Shown here one piece after another: positions 40,609 through 49,263 of a stretch of 64,000 bases of DNA. Source of the DNA: Streptomyces xantholiticus (GTDB lineage: Bacteria > Actinomycetota > Actinomycetes > Streptomycetales > Streptomycetaceae). The notes beneath the pieces are model-generated. The model saw only the letters and a program-made list of their open reading frames with translations. It was not told where the DNA came from and ran no database searches. Positions within the stretch are counted from its first letter, which is position 1; the number at the start of each line of letters is the position of its first letter. The stretch lies in NCBI RefSeq assembly GCF_014651015.1, contig NZ_BMWB01000001.1:594137-658136 (forward strand). Direction: 5' to 3'. The translations under genes and the position numbers were made by a program.

Positions 40609-41613
40609 ATGCGCATCGGACTCATCGGAACCGGACGTATCGGCAGCTTTCACGCGAGCGTGCTCAGCCGCCATCGCGAGGTGGGTTCACTGGTCGTCGC
40701 GGACACCGACGCGGCCCGGGCCGTCGCGGTGGCGGACCGCTGCGGGGCCACCGCCGCCCCCAGTGCCCACGAGGTCTTCACCTGGGGCGTGGACGCGGTG
40801 GTGATCGCCTCGACGACCGCCGCGCACGCCGAACTGATCGCCCGCGCCGCACGCGCCGGGCTGCCGGCGTTCTGCGAGAAGCCGATCGCCCTGGACCTGC
40901 CGGGCACGACGGCCGCGCTGCGCGAGGTCGAGCAGGCGGGCACCGCACTCCAACTGGGCTTCATGCGTCGGTTCGACGCCGGGTACGCGGCGGCCCGTGA
41001 GCTGGTGCGCTCCGGCCGGCTCGGCCGGCTGCACACGGTGCGGACCATCACCTCCGACCCGGCGCCGCCGCCCCCCGCGTATCTGCCGTTGTCAGGCGGT
41101 CTCTACCGGGACTGCATGGTCCATGACTTCGACATCCTGCGGTGGGTGACCGGCCGTGAGATCACCGAGGTGTACGCGACCGGCTCGGACGCCGGCCACG
41201 CCATGTTCCGCGAGGCGGGTGACGTGGACACGGCGGCGGCGCTGCTCACCCTCGACGACGGGACGCTGGCCACGGCGACGGCCACCCGCTGCAACGGCGC
41301 GGGCTACGACGTGCGGATGGAGCTGGCCGGCGAGCTCGACCAGGTCGCCGTCGGCCTCGACGACCGTACGCCCATCAGCTCGACCGAGCCGCACGGCCTG
41401 CCGCCCGTCGACAAGCCGTGGCCGGGCTTCCTCGAGCGTTTCGCCCCGGCGTACGAGGCGGAGCTGGACGCGTTCGTCCGCCTGGTGCTGGGCGAGGCGG
41501 ACAACGCGTGCGACGGCCGCGAGGCGCTGACGGCGCTGCGGGTTGCGGAGGCGTGCGAACTCTCCCGCAGGGAGCGGCGGCCGGTCCGCATGGAGGAGAT
41601 CCCGGCTGACTGA
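40609..41613 (+). CDS. Gfo/Idh/MocA-family dehydrogenase (inositol 2-dehydrogenase-like)
   Basis: This 334-residue NAD(P)-dependent sugar/polyol dehydrogenase has the Rossmann motif MRIGLIGTGRIGSFHASVLS, the catalytic-Lys motif PAFCEKPIALDLPG, LQLGFMRRFDAGYAAA, and the active-site DCMVHDFDILRWVTG with Asp-His. These match myo-inositol/scyllo-inositol dehydrogenases best. Divergence from the GntR gene, and the shared operator, tie it to the importer, so it probably oxidises the imported polyol. ATG 40609 lies directly at the family start; no strong ribosome binding site is seen. Confidence 0.85.
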   Translation: MRIGLIGTGRIGSFHASVLSRHREVGSLVVADTDAARAVAVADRCGATAAPSAHEVFTWGVDAVVIASTTAAHAELIARAARAGLPAFCEKPIALDLPGTTAALREVEQAGTALQLGFMRRFDAGYAAARELVRSGRLGRLHTVRTITSDPAPPPPAYLPLSGGLYRDCMVHDFDILRWVTGREITEVYATGSDAGHAMFREAGDVDTAAALLTLDDGTLATATATRCNGAGYDVRMELAGELDQVAVGLDDRTPISSTEPHGLPPVDKPWPGFLERFAPAYEAELDAFVRLVLGEADNACDGREALTALRVAEACELSRRERRPVRMEEIPAD

Positions 41614-41625
41614 CCGGAGCGCCCG

Positions 41626-41740
41626 TCACCAGTGCACGGGCAGGCGCTCCGGCCCCCGGACGAGCATGCCGGTCCCCACGGCAGGGCCGCCGGGTGGGCG
41701 TCCAGGGCGAGGTCGGGGCAGCGTTCGGGTGGGACCGCTT
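41626..41740 (-). pseudogene. C-terminal remnant of a cytochrome P450
   Basis: The minus strand encodes PPERCPDLALDAHPAALP in one frame and, after a one-base shift, GTGMLVRGPERLPVHW followed by a stop. This is the usual last stretch of actinobacterial P450s (FP-L-LA..P..L.W..G-LVRG...LPV-W). The heme-Cys loop and everything before it are missing. It is a deletion remnant next to the insertion element. Confidence 0.55.
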
Positions 41741-41756
41741 CCGCTGAGCTGGGACG

Positions 41757-41915
41757 CTACGCGGCGTCCTCGCTCTGGGAGAGACGGGAAATCTCCGCGG
41801 CGTGCTCGCTGATGCGGTGGCTGACGCTGCCGCTGGTGTAGAGCGCGGTGCCGACGACCGCTACCGGGACCGACAGCCCAAGAACGCCGAGGAGTTCCGA
41901 GGCCGCCTGCCGCAC
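41757..41915 (-). pseudogene. Short membrane-protein tail next to the IS element
   Basis: This 52-codon frame has one hydrophobic helix (LLGVLGLSVPVAVVGTALYT) followed by a polar helix, HRISEHAAEISRLSQSEDAA. An in-frame stop precedes the GTG, and the IS1380 element begins 26 bases beyond. It may be the 3' end of a gene lost when the region was rearranged, or a real tiny membrane protein. I cannot name a family. Confidence 0.3.
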
Positions 41916-41937
41916 CTACACAGCCGCCGGCGTACAG

Positions 41938-41960
41938 CTAGCCTCGCCGTTTCGCTTGGG
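41938..41960. repeat. Left target duplication and terminal inverted repeat of the IS1380 element
   Basis: CTAG (41938-41941) is followed by the element end CCTCGCCGTTTCGCTTGGG. It matches the inverted right end at 17 of 19 positions. CTAG recurs immediately beyond the right end, as a 4-bp target duplication. Confidence 0.8.
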
Positions 41961-43618
41961 TACGGCGGCTGGGGAGGCGAAAACGCGAAAGTGCCTTCCT
42001 GACCTGGGACGATGAACCTTGCTGAGGGGTTCTGTCGGTCCAGGCGGAGGGCACTTTCTACGTGCAGGCTATCGGGTTTCGTCCCAAGGTCCAGGTCAGT
42101 GCCGATGGTTCGGGGGTGGTCGGTCATGCTGGGGCACGGTTGCTTACGGATCTCGCTGACGCCACCGGGCTGACTGCCGCGTACTCCGCCGCGCTCGGGC
42201 CGGCTTCGGCCGCGCGGGACCGGACATGATCCGGGCCGGATCGCCACCGACCTGGCGGTGATGCTCGCCGACGGTGGCGAGGCCATTGCGGATCTGGCCG
42301 TACTGCGGGACCAGGCAGGGGAGTTCGGTTCGGTCGCGTCGACACCGACGGCCTGGCGGCTGCTCGCCGATACCGATGAGAGAGCACTGGCTTCTCTGCG
42401 CTCGGCCCGTGCCCAGGCACGGGAAGTCGCCTGGCTGCAGGCCGCCGAGCACCGGGAGGGCATTCCCGCAGTCCGGGCCGCGGGACGCGTGCTGCCCGGG
42501 CTGATCCTGGACCTCGACGCCACGCTGGTCACCTGCCACTCCGAGAAAGAGCAGGCCGCACCCACCTATAAAGGCGGTTTCGGCTTCCACCCGCTGCTGT
42601 GCTTCCTGGCCAACACCGGCGAGGCACTGTCCGGCCGACTGCGGCCCGGGAACGCCGGCGCCAACACCGCCGCCGATCACATGACAGTCCTCGATCAGGC
42701 ACTCGCGCAGATCCACGACGCCCACCGGCACGGCACCGACATCCTCGTCCGCACCGACAGCGCCGGATCCGCGAAAGCCCTCCTCGCCCACGTCCGCGAC
42801 GTGCGGAAACGAGGAATCCGTGCCTTCTTCTCGGTCGGATACGCCATCACCGAGCCGATCCGCCGCGCAATCCGGGCCATGCCCGACCGCCTCTGGCATC
42901 CCGCCCTGGACCAGGACGGGACTCTGCGTGATGGCGCCGAGGTCGCCGAGCTGACCGGCATGGTCGATCTGGAGGGCTATCCGACCGGAACCCGCATCAT
43001 CGTGCGCCGCGAGCGGCCGCATCCCGGAGCCCAGCTGTCCCTGTTCGACCAGGACGAGGGCCTGCGCCATCAGGTGTTCCTCACCGACACCCCCTACTCC
43101 GGTGGTGGTTCCGCCCAGTTCCTGGAGGTCCGTCACCGCGGACATGCCACCGTCGAGGACCACATCCGGTGCGGCAAGACCACAGGCTTCGGCCGCTTCC
43201 CCTCCCGCAGCTTCGGCGTCAACGCCTCCTGGCTCGAACTCAGCCTCGCTGCCATCGACCTGCTGGCCTGGACCCGCGTTCTTCTCCTGGACGGTGAGCT
43301 GGCCACCGCCGAGCCGAAGAAGCTCCGCTTGCTGCTGCACGTCGCCGCCCGCCTCACCCGCGGCGGTCGGCGTCTGCGCCTGCGGATATCGGCGACCTGG
43401 CCCTGGAGACACGAACTGGCCACGGCCTTCCACCGCCTCGCCGCACTGCCCCGTCCAGCCGGCTGACCAGCAAACCCCTGACCGCGCACGACCCGAAAGA
43501 CCTTGGAGAACCCGACCACCGCGCCGGGACTCTGCCATGCCCAAGCAGCGAAATCGCCTCGCCCACCTGACAGCTGACGATCAGCGACGTCTCATCACCC
43601 CCAACCGAAACAGCGAGG
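41942..43618 (+). mobile_element. Complete IS1380-family insertion sequence, 1677 bp
   Basis: The element is bounded by imperfect 19-bp inverted repeats beginning CC and by a CTAG duplication on both sides. That size, end sequence and 4-bp duplication are all typical of IS1380. It carries one transposase gene on the plus strand, which is frameshifted. An internal inverted pair (GAAAGTGCC near 41989 and GGCACTTTC near 42050) lies just before the transposase start and could fold in RNA to limit expression. Intact ends mean it could still be moved by a transposase acting in trans. Confidence 0.8.
42062..43466 (+). pseudogene. IS1380-family transposase, frameshifted near residue 52
   Basis: From GTG 42062 the frame reads VQAIGFRPKVQVSADGSGVV and ends at TGA 42227. 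The protein continues in the +1 frame from about 42213 (RGTGHDPGR, then IATDLAVMLADGGEAIADLA) to 43466. The downstream part holds the DDE-type core: LILDLDATLVTCHSEKEQAA, DILVRTDSAGSAKALL and a late TVEDHIRCGKTTGFGR with the Glu. IS1380 transposases are normally one frame of about 450 residues, so this copy is inactive unless a ribosome shifts frame. Internal starts from 42258 give a protein lacking the N-terminus. Confidence 0.8.
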
Positions 43619-43622
43619 CTAG
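43600..43622. repeat. Right terminal inverted repeat and target duplication of the IS1380 element
   Basis: CCCAACCGAAACAGCGAGG (43600-43618) is the inverted partner of the left end and is followed by CTAG (43619-43622), the second copy of the target duplication. Confidence 0.8.
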
Positions 43623-44029
43623 TCCTCGTCGACGAAATCCACCGCCTGAACCCGCGCAGCGCTCAACGAGCATCCTCGACGTGAAACCTCAAACCGCGAG
43701 CGAGCGGCGCGCAAGGCCGTCGCCGCTACGGCTCTGTCCCTGCGCTCACACCCACGACGGCGGGCCCGGCGATGCGTGCAGGACGTGCACGACGGCATTC
43801 GCGTTTGAGCCAAATATTCGAGAGATAAATGGCTTGATGGTCCAGGCGAGCAAGAGGAATTAAACTGAATTTGAGATTCCGCTGTGATCAAAAACACATA
43901 GTGATGAACAGCGTTGCTGAGCTGGAGCGGAGCTGCGCAAGATTTACGGGTAAGAGAGTTCAGGCCTTCCCCCGACTATCGGGAATGGGGGAAGTTTGCG
44001 CTCGACGTACCGTCATCTCAGGAGGGAAC
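43623..44029. other. AT-richer spacer between the IS element and the secreted-protein gene
   Basis: There is no supported gene in these 407 bases. Base composition drops sharply here, especially 43800-43950, unlike the chromosome around it. A hairpin of CTTCCCCC (43966-43973) with GGGGGAAG (43987-43994) lies in the presumed leader, about 27 bases before the GGAGG of the next gene. I see no convincing promoter boxes. Confidence 0.4.
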
Positions 44030-44686
44030 GTGAAGCACGGGCATTTTTTGCCTCGACGGCGGAAAATCGCTGCCGCTCTGGCCACAGCGGGGGCTGCAGT
44101 GGCTATGACTGCAACAGCAGGCTCCGGGGTCTCTTACGCGAGTGAGGGAAATCTCGAGGGAATTCCGGAATCTTCTGTTTCTGCTGACGGAAAGTTCTTC
44201 GATCCAAGCCCCAACACCATCGTCAAGGTGACCACTGGATCCGTGGGCGCCGATGAAAGACCGAATCGGAGCGACTCGGTCTCGCCAGCACCCGCAGATG
44301 CGACTGCTTTCCGCTTCGTGAAGAACAAGCAGTATGTCGGCCAGTCGTGCGGTACCGACGTGATCCAGCAGACAAGCGGGCGCGGCAAGACGACGCTCGT
44401 CCTCACGGTCGACAAGAAGGTCGACGCGACCGTGAAGAAGGAGATCAGTATCGACCTGGGTCAAATCTCAGCCGGCATGGGCTGGGATGTCACGAAAAGC
44501 TACGGCGTGAGCAACCAGACGCGCTACGAGGTGCCGAGGGGGAGGTTCGGCACAGTACAGGCCTTCCCGCTCTACGATCAGTACGTAGGTGAAGTATGGG
44601 AAGGTGTAAGCGGGGCGTTTCCCACCGGAAAGCACGTATACGCGTACAAGCCCGTGGGCGTCTGCTTCAATCAGTGGCTAGAGTGA
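44030..44686 (+). CDS. Secreted beta-rich protein, possibly aerolysin-like
   Basis: This protein of about 218 residues has a signal peptide (KIAAALATAGAAVAMTATAG, cleavage near YASEG). The mature part has two Cys (GQSCGTD and VGVCFNQ) that may pair. Its middle is an alternating, Thr/Ser/Lys/Val-rich run, GKTTLVLTVDKKVDATVKKE followed by ISIDLGQISAGMGWDVTKSY, then TRYEVPRGRFGTVQAFPLYD. This layout recalls the insertion region of ETX/MTX2-aerolysin pore-forming proteins. I infer this from pattern only. GGAGG four bases before GTG 44030 fixes the start. Codon use is less GC-biased than in neighbours. It is followed 39 bases later by a lipoprotein gene. Confidence 0.65.
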   Translation: MKHGHFLPRRRKIAAALATAGAAVAMTATAGSGVSYASEGNLEGIPESSVSADGKFFDPSPNTIVKVTTGSVGADERPNRSDSVSPAPADATAFRFVKNKQYVGQSCGTDVIQQTSGRGKTTLVLTVDKKVDATVKKEISIDLGQISAGMGWDVTKSYGVSNQTRYEVPRGRFGTVQAFPLYDQYVGEVWEGVSGAFPTGKHVYAYKPVGVCFNQWLE

Positions 44687-44725
44687 CAGGTAACTGAAGC
44701 ATCAATAAGAGCGAGGTGTGGCCCC

Positions 44726-45319
44726 TTGGGCTGGAAAAAGCGGATTCTGGTCGTAGGGGCCGCTCTCGTGCTCGTTCCTACCGGATGCACAAGCGAGCCA
44801 TCCGGAACGCCCCCGGCGCAAAGCAGCGATCGCCTCGTTCCGCTGAGCAAGATGGACCCGATCAGTGTTGCCGATGACCCATTGGCAGAACATGACGACT
44901 CCCTCACAGGCGGGTCACCCAAGTTCCTTGCTGAGGTCAAGAGTGGTTCACAGCGAATCTTGATGTATGCAAACAAAACCTCATGCGGTTTCCTGACCAT
45001 CCCGCATGCCGACCCACCCGCCATCGGCCTCCACCTGATCTCTCAATGGCCGAGCGAACGTGAGGGAAACTCGCACTATCCGGCAGGGCCATACAACAGT
45101 TCCTCAGGCTCTGATAGCTCCAAGGCGTGGGCATCGCTGGCATGCAGCAGGAATGCCATGGTAATTGAGTACACCGGCTCATTGGATACCGCTGCGGAGA
45201 CCCGAGGCAGTGTTTCGATCACCCGTGCGCCCGACCGTCGCTCAGGTTCGCTGATAGTGGTGGGAGACCAAGAGGTGCGTAAAAGGATTACGGCCTGGGT
45301 GGATACCGAGAGCTCGTAG
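44726..45319 (+). CDS. Putative lipoprotein paired with the secreted protein
   Basis: This 197-residue protein starts at TTG 44726 with GCGAGGTG about eight bases upstream. The N-terminal hydrophobic signal ends VLVPTGCTSEP, a lipobox-like site with an unusual Pro at -3. The mature domain has QRILMYANKTSCGFLTIPHA and a second Cys pair member (WASLACSRNAM), and no recognised family. It follows the secreted protein by 39 bases and probably shares its transcript. A role as an immunity or partner protein is speculative. Confidence 0.6.
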   Translation: MGWKKRILVVGAALVLVPTGCTSEPSGTPPAQSSDRLVPLSKMDPISVADDPLAEHDDSLTGGSPKFLAEVKSGSQRILMYANKTSCGFLTIPHADPPAIGLHLISQWPSEREGNSHYPAGPYNSSSGSDSSKAWASLACSRNAMVIEYTGSLDTAAETRGSVSITRAPDRRSGSLIVVGDQEVRKRITAWVDTESS

Positions 45320-45483
45320 CACGACGGCCGTTACCCCGGCGGTGTCCTGCGGCGCCACAGAGGGAGAAGGCCGCCCCCAGCTGCGCGCCGGAGCGGAGAG
45401 CAGTACAAAGCCCCAGGCCTGCGTCCGCCTGGCGCGGACACGGAAGGCCAGGTCGTACCGGAGCGCTCGCATGGCCGTCGAAC

Positions 45484-46410
45484 CTAACAGGCGCCCGTGT
45501 CGGCGGCCCGGCGGCCCCATGTCGTCCCCGTGAGCACCAGCGCCGCGCCCAGCAGACCGACCGCACCCAGGTGTTCGCCGCCGATGGCGATACCGGCTGC
45601 TGCGGCCCACAGCGGCTCGGTGCCGAGCAGCAGGCTGACCCGGGACGGCGACGTGCGCCGTACCGCCCACATCTGCACGAAGAACGCGAACAGGGTGCAG
45701 AACACGGACAGGAACACCAGTCCCGCCCACTCACGCGGCCCGAAGCCGACCGCCACGGCCCAGGGCGACGCACCGCTGCCGGGCAGGGCGGCCAACACGG
45801 CGAACACCGCGACGGCCGCGCCGAGTTGGACGGTCGTCAGGGACAGGGAGTCCGCGCCCTGCACCGCCTTGATCCGCGCCATCGCCAGCACATGGACGGT
45901 ACGGACCACGGCGGCCAGCAGCATCAGCAGGTCACCGGTGGACGGAGTCGTGAAGCCCCCGCCCTGGGTCAGCAGCACCGCTCCCGCGACCGAGACGGCG
46001 GCCGCGGCGAGGAAGGACGCGGGCGGCCGCCGCCGGAGGACCGCCGCCTCCGCGAGCGGGGTGAGGATCATGGTGAGGCTGATGATGAGCCCGGCGTTGG
46101 TGGCGGAGGTGTGGACGACACCGTAGGTCTCGAGGAGGAAGACGGCGCTCAGTATCAGCCCGAGCAGCCCCGCGCCCCGCCACTGAGCGGCGGTCAGCGC
46201 CCGCAGCCTGCGCCGGCCCGCGACGGCGAGCACCGGCAGGACGAGCGCGAACCGCAGGACGAGGACCGCGACGACGGTGTGGGTGGTGGTGATGCCCTTC
46301 GCCGCGAGATAGCTGGCACCCCACACGACGGCGACGAGCAGCACCGGGAGATCGGTGAGCCAGGCGCGGCGCGGGGCGAACGCGGGTGCGGGTACGGCGA
46401 TGGACGACAC
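45484..46410 (-). CDS. EamA-type drug/metabolite transporter
   Basis: This 308-residue integral membrane protein has ten hydrophobic helices arranged as two EamA repeats: PVLLVAVVWGASYLAAKGIT at the first helix, LETYGVVHTSATNAGLIISL, and the second repeat from about 160 with FCTLFAFFVQMWAVRRTSPS and LGTEPLWAAAAGIAIGGEHL. The family exports amino acids, metabolites or drugs. The GTG start at 46410 has AGGAG five bases upstream. It is monocistronic, and its substrate is unknown. Confidence 0.87.
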   Translation of the reverse strand: MSSIAVPAPAFAPRRAWLTDLPVLLVAVVWGASYLAAKGITTTHTVVAVLVLRFALVLPVLAVAGRRRLRALTAAQWRGAGLLGLILSAVFLLETYGVVHTSATNAGLIISLTMILTPLAEAAVLRRRPPASFLAAAAVSVAGAVLLTQGGGFTTPSTGDLLMLLAAVVRTVHVLAMARIKAVQGADSLSLTTVQLGAAVAVFAVLAALPGSGASPWAVAVGFGPREWAGLVFLSVFCTLFAFFVQMWAVRRTSPSRVSLLLGTEPLWAAAAGIAIGGEHLGAVGLLGAALVLTGTTWGRRAADTGAC

Positions 46411-46509
46411 CGGGTCTCCTGCGGGTACGGAAGGGTGGAGACTTCGGCGGCTCACACGCGGGAGCGATCACCGTACCGGCGGCGGACGCGTGGGTGCTAC
46501 ACGTTTCCC

Positions 46510-47121
46510 TCAGATGTAGCTGCCGTACGACGGCCGGCCCGCGAGCTCGTACGTGTGGATCGCCGCGCCGGTGCTCGTGGTCCGGGCCTCGACGTGCTTG
46601 AAGGCGGTGGGTGTCGCGCCCTCCGCGAACAGGCGCAGGCCCTTGCCGAGGACGACGGGGAAGACGACCAGGTGCAGCGTGTCGATCAGGTCGTGCTCCA
46701 TCAGGGAGCGCGCCAGGCCTCCGCTGCCGTGCATCTGGAGCTCCCCGTCGGTGCGCTCCTTGAGCGCGGTGACCTCCTTGACGAGGTCGCCGCCGATGAT
46801 CGTCGTACCGGCCCAGTCGGCCGACTCGAGGGTGGTCGAGGCGACGTACTTGGGCAGGGCGTTGAGCTTGGACGCGACGGGGTCGGCCGGGTCGGTCTGC
46901 TTCGGCCAGTAGGAGGCGAAGATCTCGTAGGTGCGGCGGCCGAGGAGGAAGGCGCCGGACCGCTGGAAGACCTCGTCGATGAACTGCCCGAAGTCGTCGT
47001 CCCCGTACGGCACGGACCAGCCGCCCTGATCGAAGCCGCCGCGGGTGTCCTCGTCGGGACCGCCGGGGGCCTGGTACACGCCGTCGAGGGTCAGGAACTG
47101 GGTGAGGCTGAGCTTCGCCAT
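46510..47121 (-). CDS. RibD C-terminal-like (dihydrofolate reductase fold) reductase
   Basis: This 203-residue protein begins [20 protein letters not shown]. It has [18 protein letters not shown] (the GRxTYE motif of the RibD-C/DHFR-like family), [16 protein letters not shown], and [20 protein letters not shown] for NADPH binding. Such small actinobacterial reductases are widespread and mostly uncharacterised; a flavin or riboflavin-precursor role is not implied. The start has AAAGG upstream. Confidence 0.85.
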   Translation of the reverse strand: MAKLSLTQFLTLDGVYQAPGGPDEDTRGGFDQGGWSVPYGDDDFGQFIDEVFQRSGAFLLGRRTYEIFASYWPKQTDPADPVASKLNALPKYVASTTLESADWAGTTIIGGDLVKEVTALKERTDGELQMHGSGGLARSLMEHDLIDTLHLVVFPVVLGKGLRLFAEGATPTAFKHVEARTTSTGAAIHTYELAGRPSYGSYI

Positions 47122-47294
47122 GGTGCTGCCTTTCGTCGTGCTTCATCAGGTTTCGATGAGTGTCACAGCTCTGACCGCGCATGACCCCTGAACTCATCGG
47201 CGTGCCGAGCGCGATGTCCGATCACCGCCGGCACGGGGGCGCCGGATCCGATGTGATTGAAGCCGCAACCACTTGGCGGATGACGGAGGCTTCG

Positions 47295-48026
47295 ATGAAC
47301 GGCAAGGTGGCCCTGGTGACCGGCGGCAGCCGCGGGATCGGCGCGGCGACCGCGCTGCGGCTCGCCCGCGGCGGGGCCGATGTGGCGATCACCTATGTGA
47401 CCGGGAAGGAGGCCGCGGAGGACATCGTGCGGCAGATCGAGACGGCGGGCCGGCGCGCGGTGGCGCTGCGCGCCGACTCGGCGGACGCGACGGAGGCCGC
47501 CGAGTCGGTGGCCTCCGCCGCCGAGGCCCTCGGCGGGCTCGACATCCTCGTCAACAACGTGGGCGTGGGCGTGCTCGGACCGCTGGACGGCATCACGGTC
47601 GCCGACGTCGACCGGGTGCTGGGCGTGAACGTACGGGGGGTCTACCTCACGTCCCGCGCGGCCGCCGCCCGTATGGGCAGCGGCTCGCGCATCATCACGA
47701 TCGGCACCTGCATGACCCAGCGCGTGCCCGGTCCGGGCGGCACCCTCTACGCGATGAGCAAGTCGGCGCTGATCGGCCTGACGAAGGCACTGGCACGGGA
47801 GTTGGGCGAGCGGAACATCACCGCGAACATCGTCCATCCCGGCCCGGTCGACACCGACATGAACCCGGCGGACGGCCCGTACGCAAAGCCGCAGAAGGCG
47901 GACACGGCGCTGGGCCGCTTCGCCACGCCGGACGAGATCGCGTCGATGGTCGCGTACCTGGCGGGCAGCGAGGCGGCGTACGTCACGGGCGCCGAGTTCT
48001 CCGTGGACGGCGGCCACGCGGCCTGA
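47295..48026 (+). CDS. Short-chain dehydrogenase/reductase (FabG-like)
   Basis: This 243-residue classical SDR begins MNGKVALVTGGSRGIGAATA, with VNNVGVGVLGPLDG for strand 4, Tyr-x3-Lys in TLYAMSKSALIGLTKALARE, and the FabG-type end YVTGAEFSVDGGHAA. The usual catalytic Ser position reads IGTCMTQRV; a shifted Thr/Ser could replace it. GGAGG five bases before ATG 47295 decides the start over several upstream candidates. It probably reduces a ketone with NADPH; the substrate is unknown. Confidence 0.85.
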   Translation: MNGKVALVTGGSRGIGAATALRLARGGADVAITYVTGKEAAEDIVRQIETAGRRAVALRADSADATEAAESVASAAEALGGLDILVNNVGVGVLGPLDGITVADVDRVLGVNVRGVYLTSRAAAARMGSGSRIITIGTCMTQRVPGPGGTLYAMSKSALIGLTKALARELGERNITANIVHPGPVDTDMNPADGPYAKPQKADTALGRFATPDEIASMVAYLAGSEAAYVTGAEFSVDGGHAA

Positions 48027-48061
48027 GCCGCGCACTGCCGACAGCCGCCGGGCACGCGCGT

Positions 48062-48094
48062 GGGGCGCACCGTCGCTGTGGGCCGGTGCGCCCC
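48062..48094. terminator. Bidirectional stem-loop between dehydrogenase and allantoicase
   Basis: GGGGCGCACCG (48062-48072) pairs with CGGTGCGCCCC (48084-48094) around an 11-base loop, in the gap between two convergent genes. Confidence 0.7.
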
Positions 48095-48135
48095 GCGCGG
48101 GGAGGGTGTCGCACCTCCCGTCCTGTGACGGCTCG

Positions 48136-49260
48136 TCAGCCGCCGAGCTCCTGGTGGCGGGCGGTCATCCCGGCCGCGCCCTGTTCGGTCAGGGAGCCGA
48201 ACAGCCGCAGCCGCGAGATGCCGCCGTCGGGGTGGATGTCGATCCGCACATGCGTGCCGACCGCTGGAGTGTCCAGCACGAAGCGGTGGTTGGTGTCGGG
48301 CTGCAGCCGGGTGCGGGGCAGGATCTCGCGCCACTCGGCCCCCTCCGCCCCGTCCCGTACGGACAGCGCCGCCCAGCCCGCGCTGTTGCCCTTGAGGTAG
48401 GCGGTGTCGATCTCGACGGCGCGGATCTCACCGTGACCGGCCAGCCGGTAGCGGATCCAGTCGTTGCCCTTGTCGCGGCGGCGGCGGGTCTCCCAGCCGT
48501 CGTCCATCTTGCGCGAGCGGCCGGGCTGGATGGTGTTGGTGGCCGGGGAGTAGAAGCGGTCGGAGGCGTCCTCGACCTGGCCGCCGTTCTCCAGCGCGAC
48601 GAGGTCGAAGGTGCCCAGGGCGGCCAGCCACCGCGGGTCGGGGGCGACCTCGCCGTACACCCGCAGCCGGGCGATGCCGCCGTCGGGGTGCTGGTTGACC
48701 CTCAGGTGGGTGAAGCGCTGCTCGACGTCGACGGCGAAGCCGTTGGCGGCGTGGCCGCCGACGGCGGTACGCGGGACCAGCGCCGTCCACTTCACGTCAC
48801 CGGCCAGCAACTCCTCGGGAGAGGGGGACCCGGTGACGGACGTGCCCTCGATCGAGACGGCCTGCGGGTAGTTGCCGCGGAAATGCGCCGTGTCGACGAC
48901 GATGCCGCGTACGACACCGGGGGCGCCGAGGCGTACCAGCGCCCAGTCGTGGTCCTCGTCGGTCGGGTGGGGCTGCTCGGCCGAGACACCGCGGCGGCGG
49001 CGTGTCTCCCAGCCGTCCATGATCTTGCCCTTGTGGCCGAAGTGCTCGGGGTCGAACTCGGCAGGCTCGGGCTTCAGCAGGTTCTCGCGCTCGGCGAAGA
49101 ACTCGTCGTTGGCGGCGACGACACCGGCGCCGAGGCGGCGGTCGGCGAGGTCGGCGAGGTGTGTGAAGGGGAAGTCGGCGGTTCGGTAGTCGGCGTACGG
49201 CTCGCCGCCGCCGTACGGGCTCGCGTCACCGGTGAAGGAGGGGATGGGGGATGCAGACAC
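48136..49260 (-). CDS. alc: Allantoicase
   Basis: This 374-residue enzyme hydrolyses allantoate to ureidoglycolate and urea. It has two homologous halves: KIMDGWETRRRRGVS with DHDWALVRLGAPGVVRGIVV in the first, and KMDDGWETRRRRDKG with DWIRYRLAGHGEIRAVEIDT in the second. Each half ends in an NQHPDGGIARLRVYG / DIHPDGGISRLRLFG motif. This duplicated jelly-roll is specific to allantoicase. The GTG start lies three bases after the allantoinase stop, so both are one operon. Confidence 0.93.
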   Translation of the reverse strand: MSASPIPSFTGDASPYGGGEPYADYRTADFPFTHLADLADRRLGAGVVAANDEFFAERENLLKPEPAEFDPEHFGHKGKIMDGWETRRRRGVSAEQPHPTDEDHDWALVRLGAPGVVRGIVVDTAHFRGNYPQAVSIEGTSVTGSPSPEELLAGDVKWTALVPRTAVGGHAANGFAVDVEQRFTHLRVNQHPDGGIARLRVYGEVAPDPRWLAALGTFDLVALENGGQVEDASDRFYSPATNTIQPGRSRKMDDGWETRRRRDKGNDWIRYRLAGHGEIRAVEIDTAYLKGNSAGWAALSVRDGAEGAEWREILPRTRLQPDTNHRFVLDTPAVGTHVRIDIHPDGGISRLRLFGSLTEQGAAGMTARHQELGG

Positions 49261-49263
49261 GGT

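Noticed and set aside
41989..42059. GAAAGTGCC...GGCACTTTC pair considered as the ends of a small element
   Set aside because: The pair lies inside the IS1380 element just before the transposase start and has no target duplication; a regulatory stem is more likely.
42213..42229. Programmed ribosomal frameshift in the IS1380 transposase
   Set aside because: I find no classic slippery heptamer with a downstream pseudoknot, and family members are single-frame, so mutation is the simpler reading.
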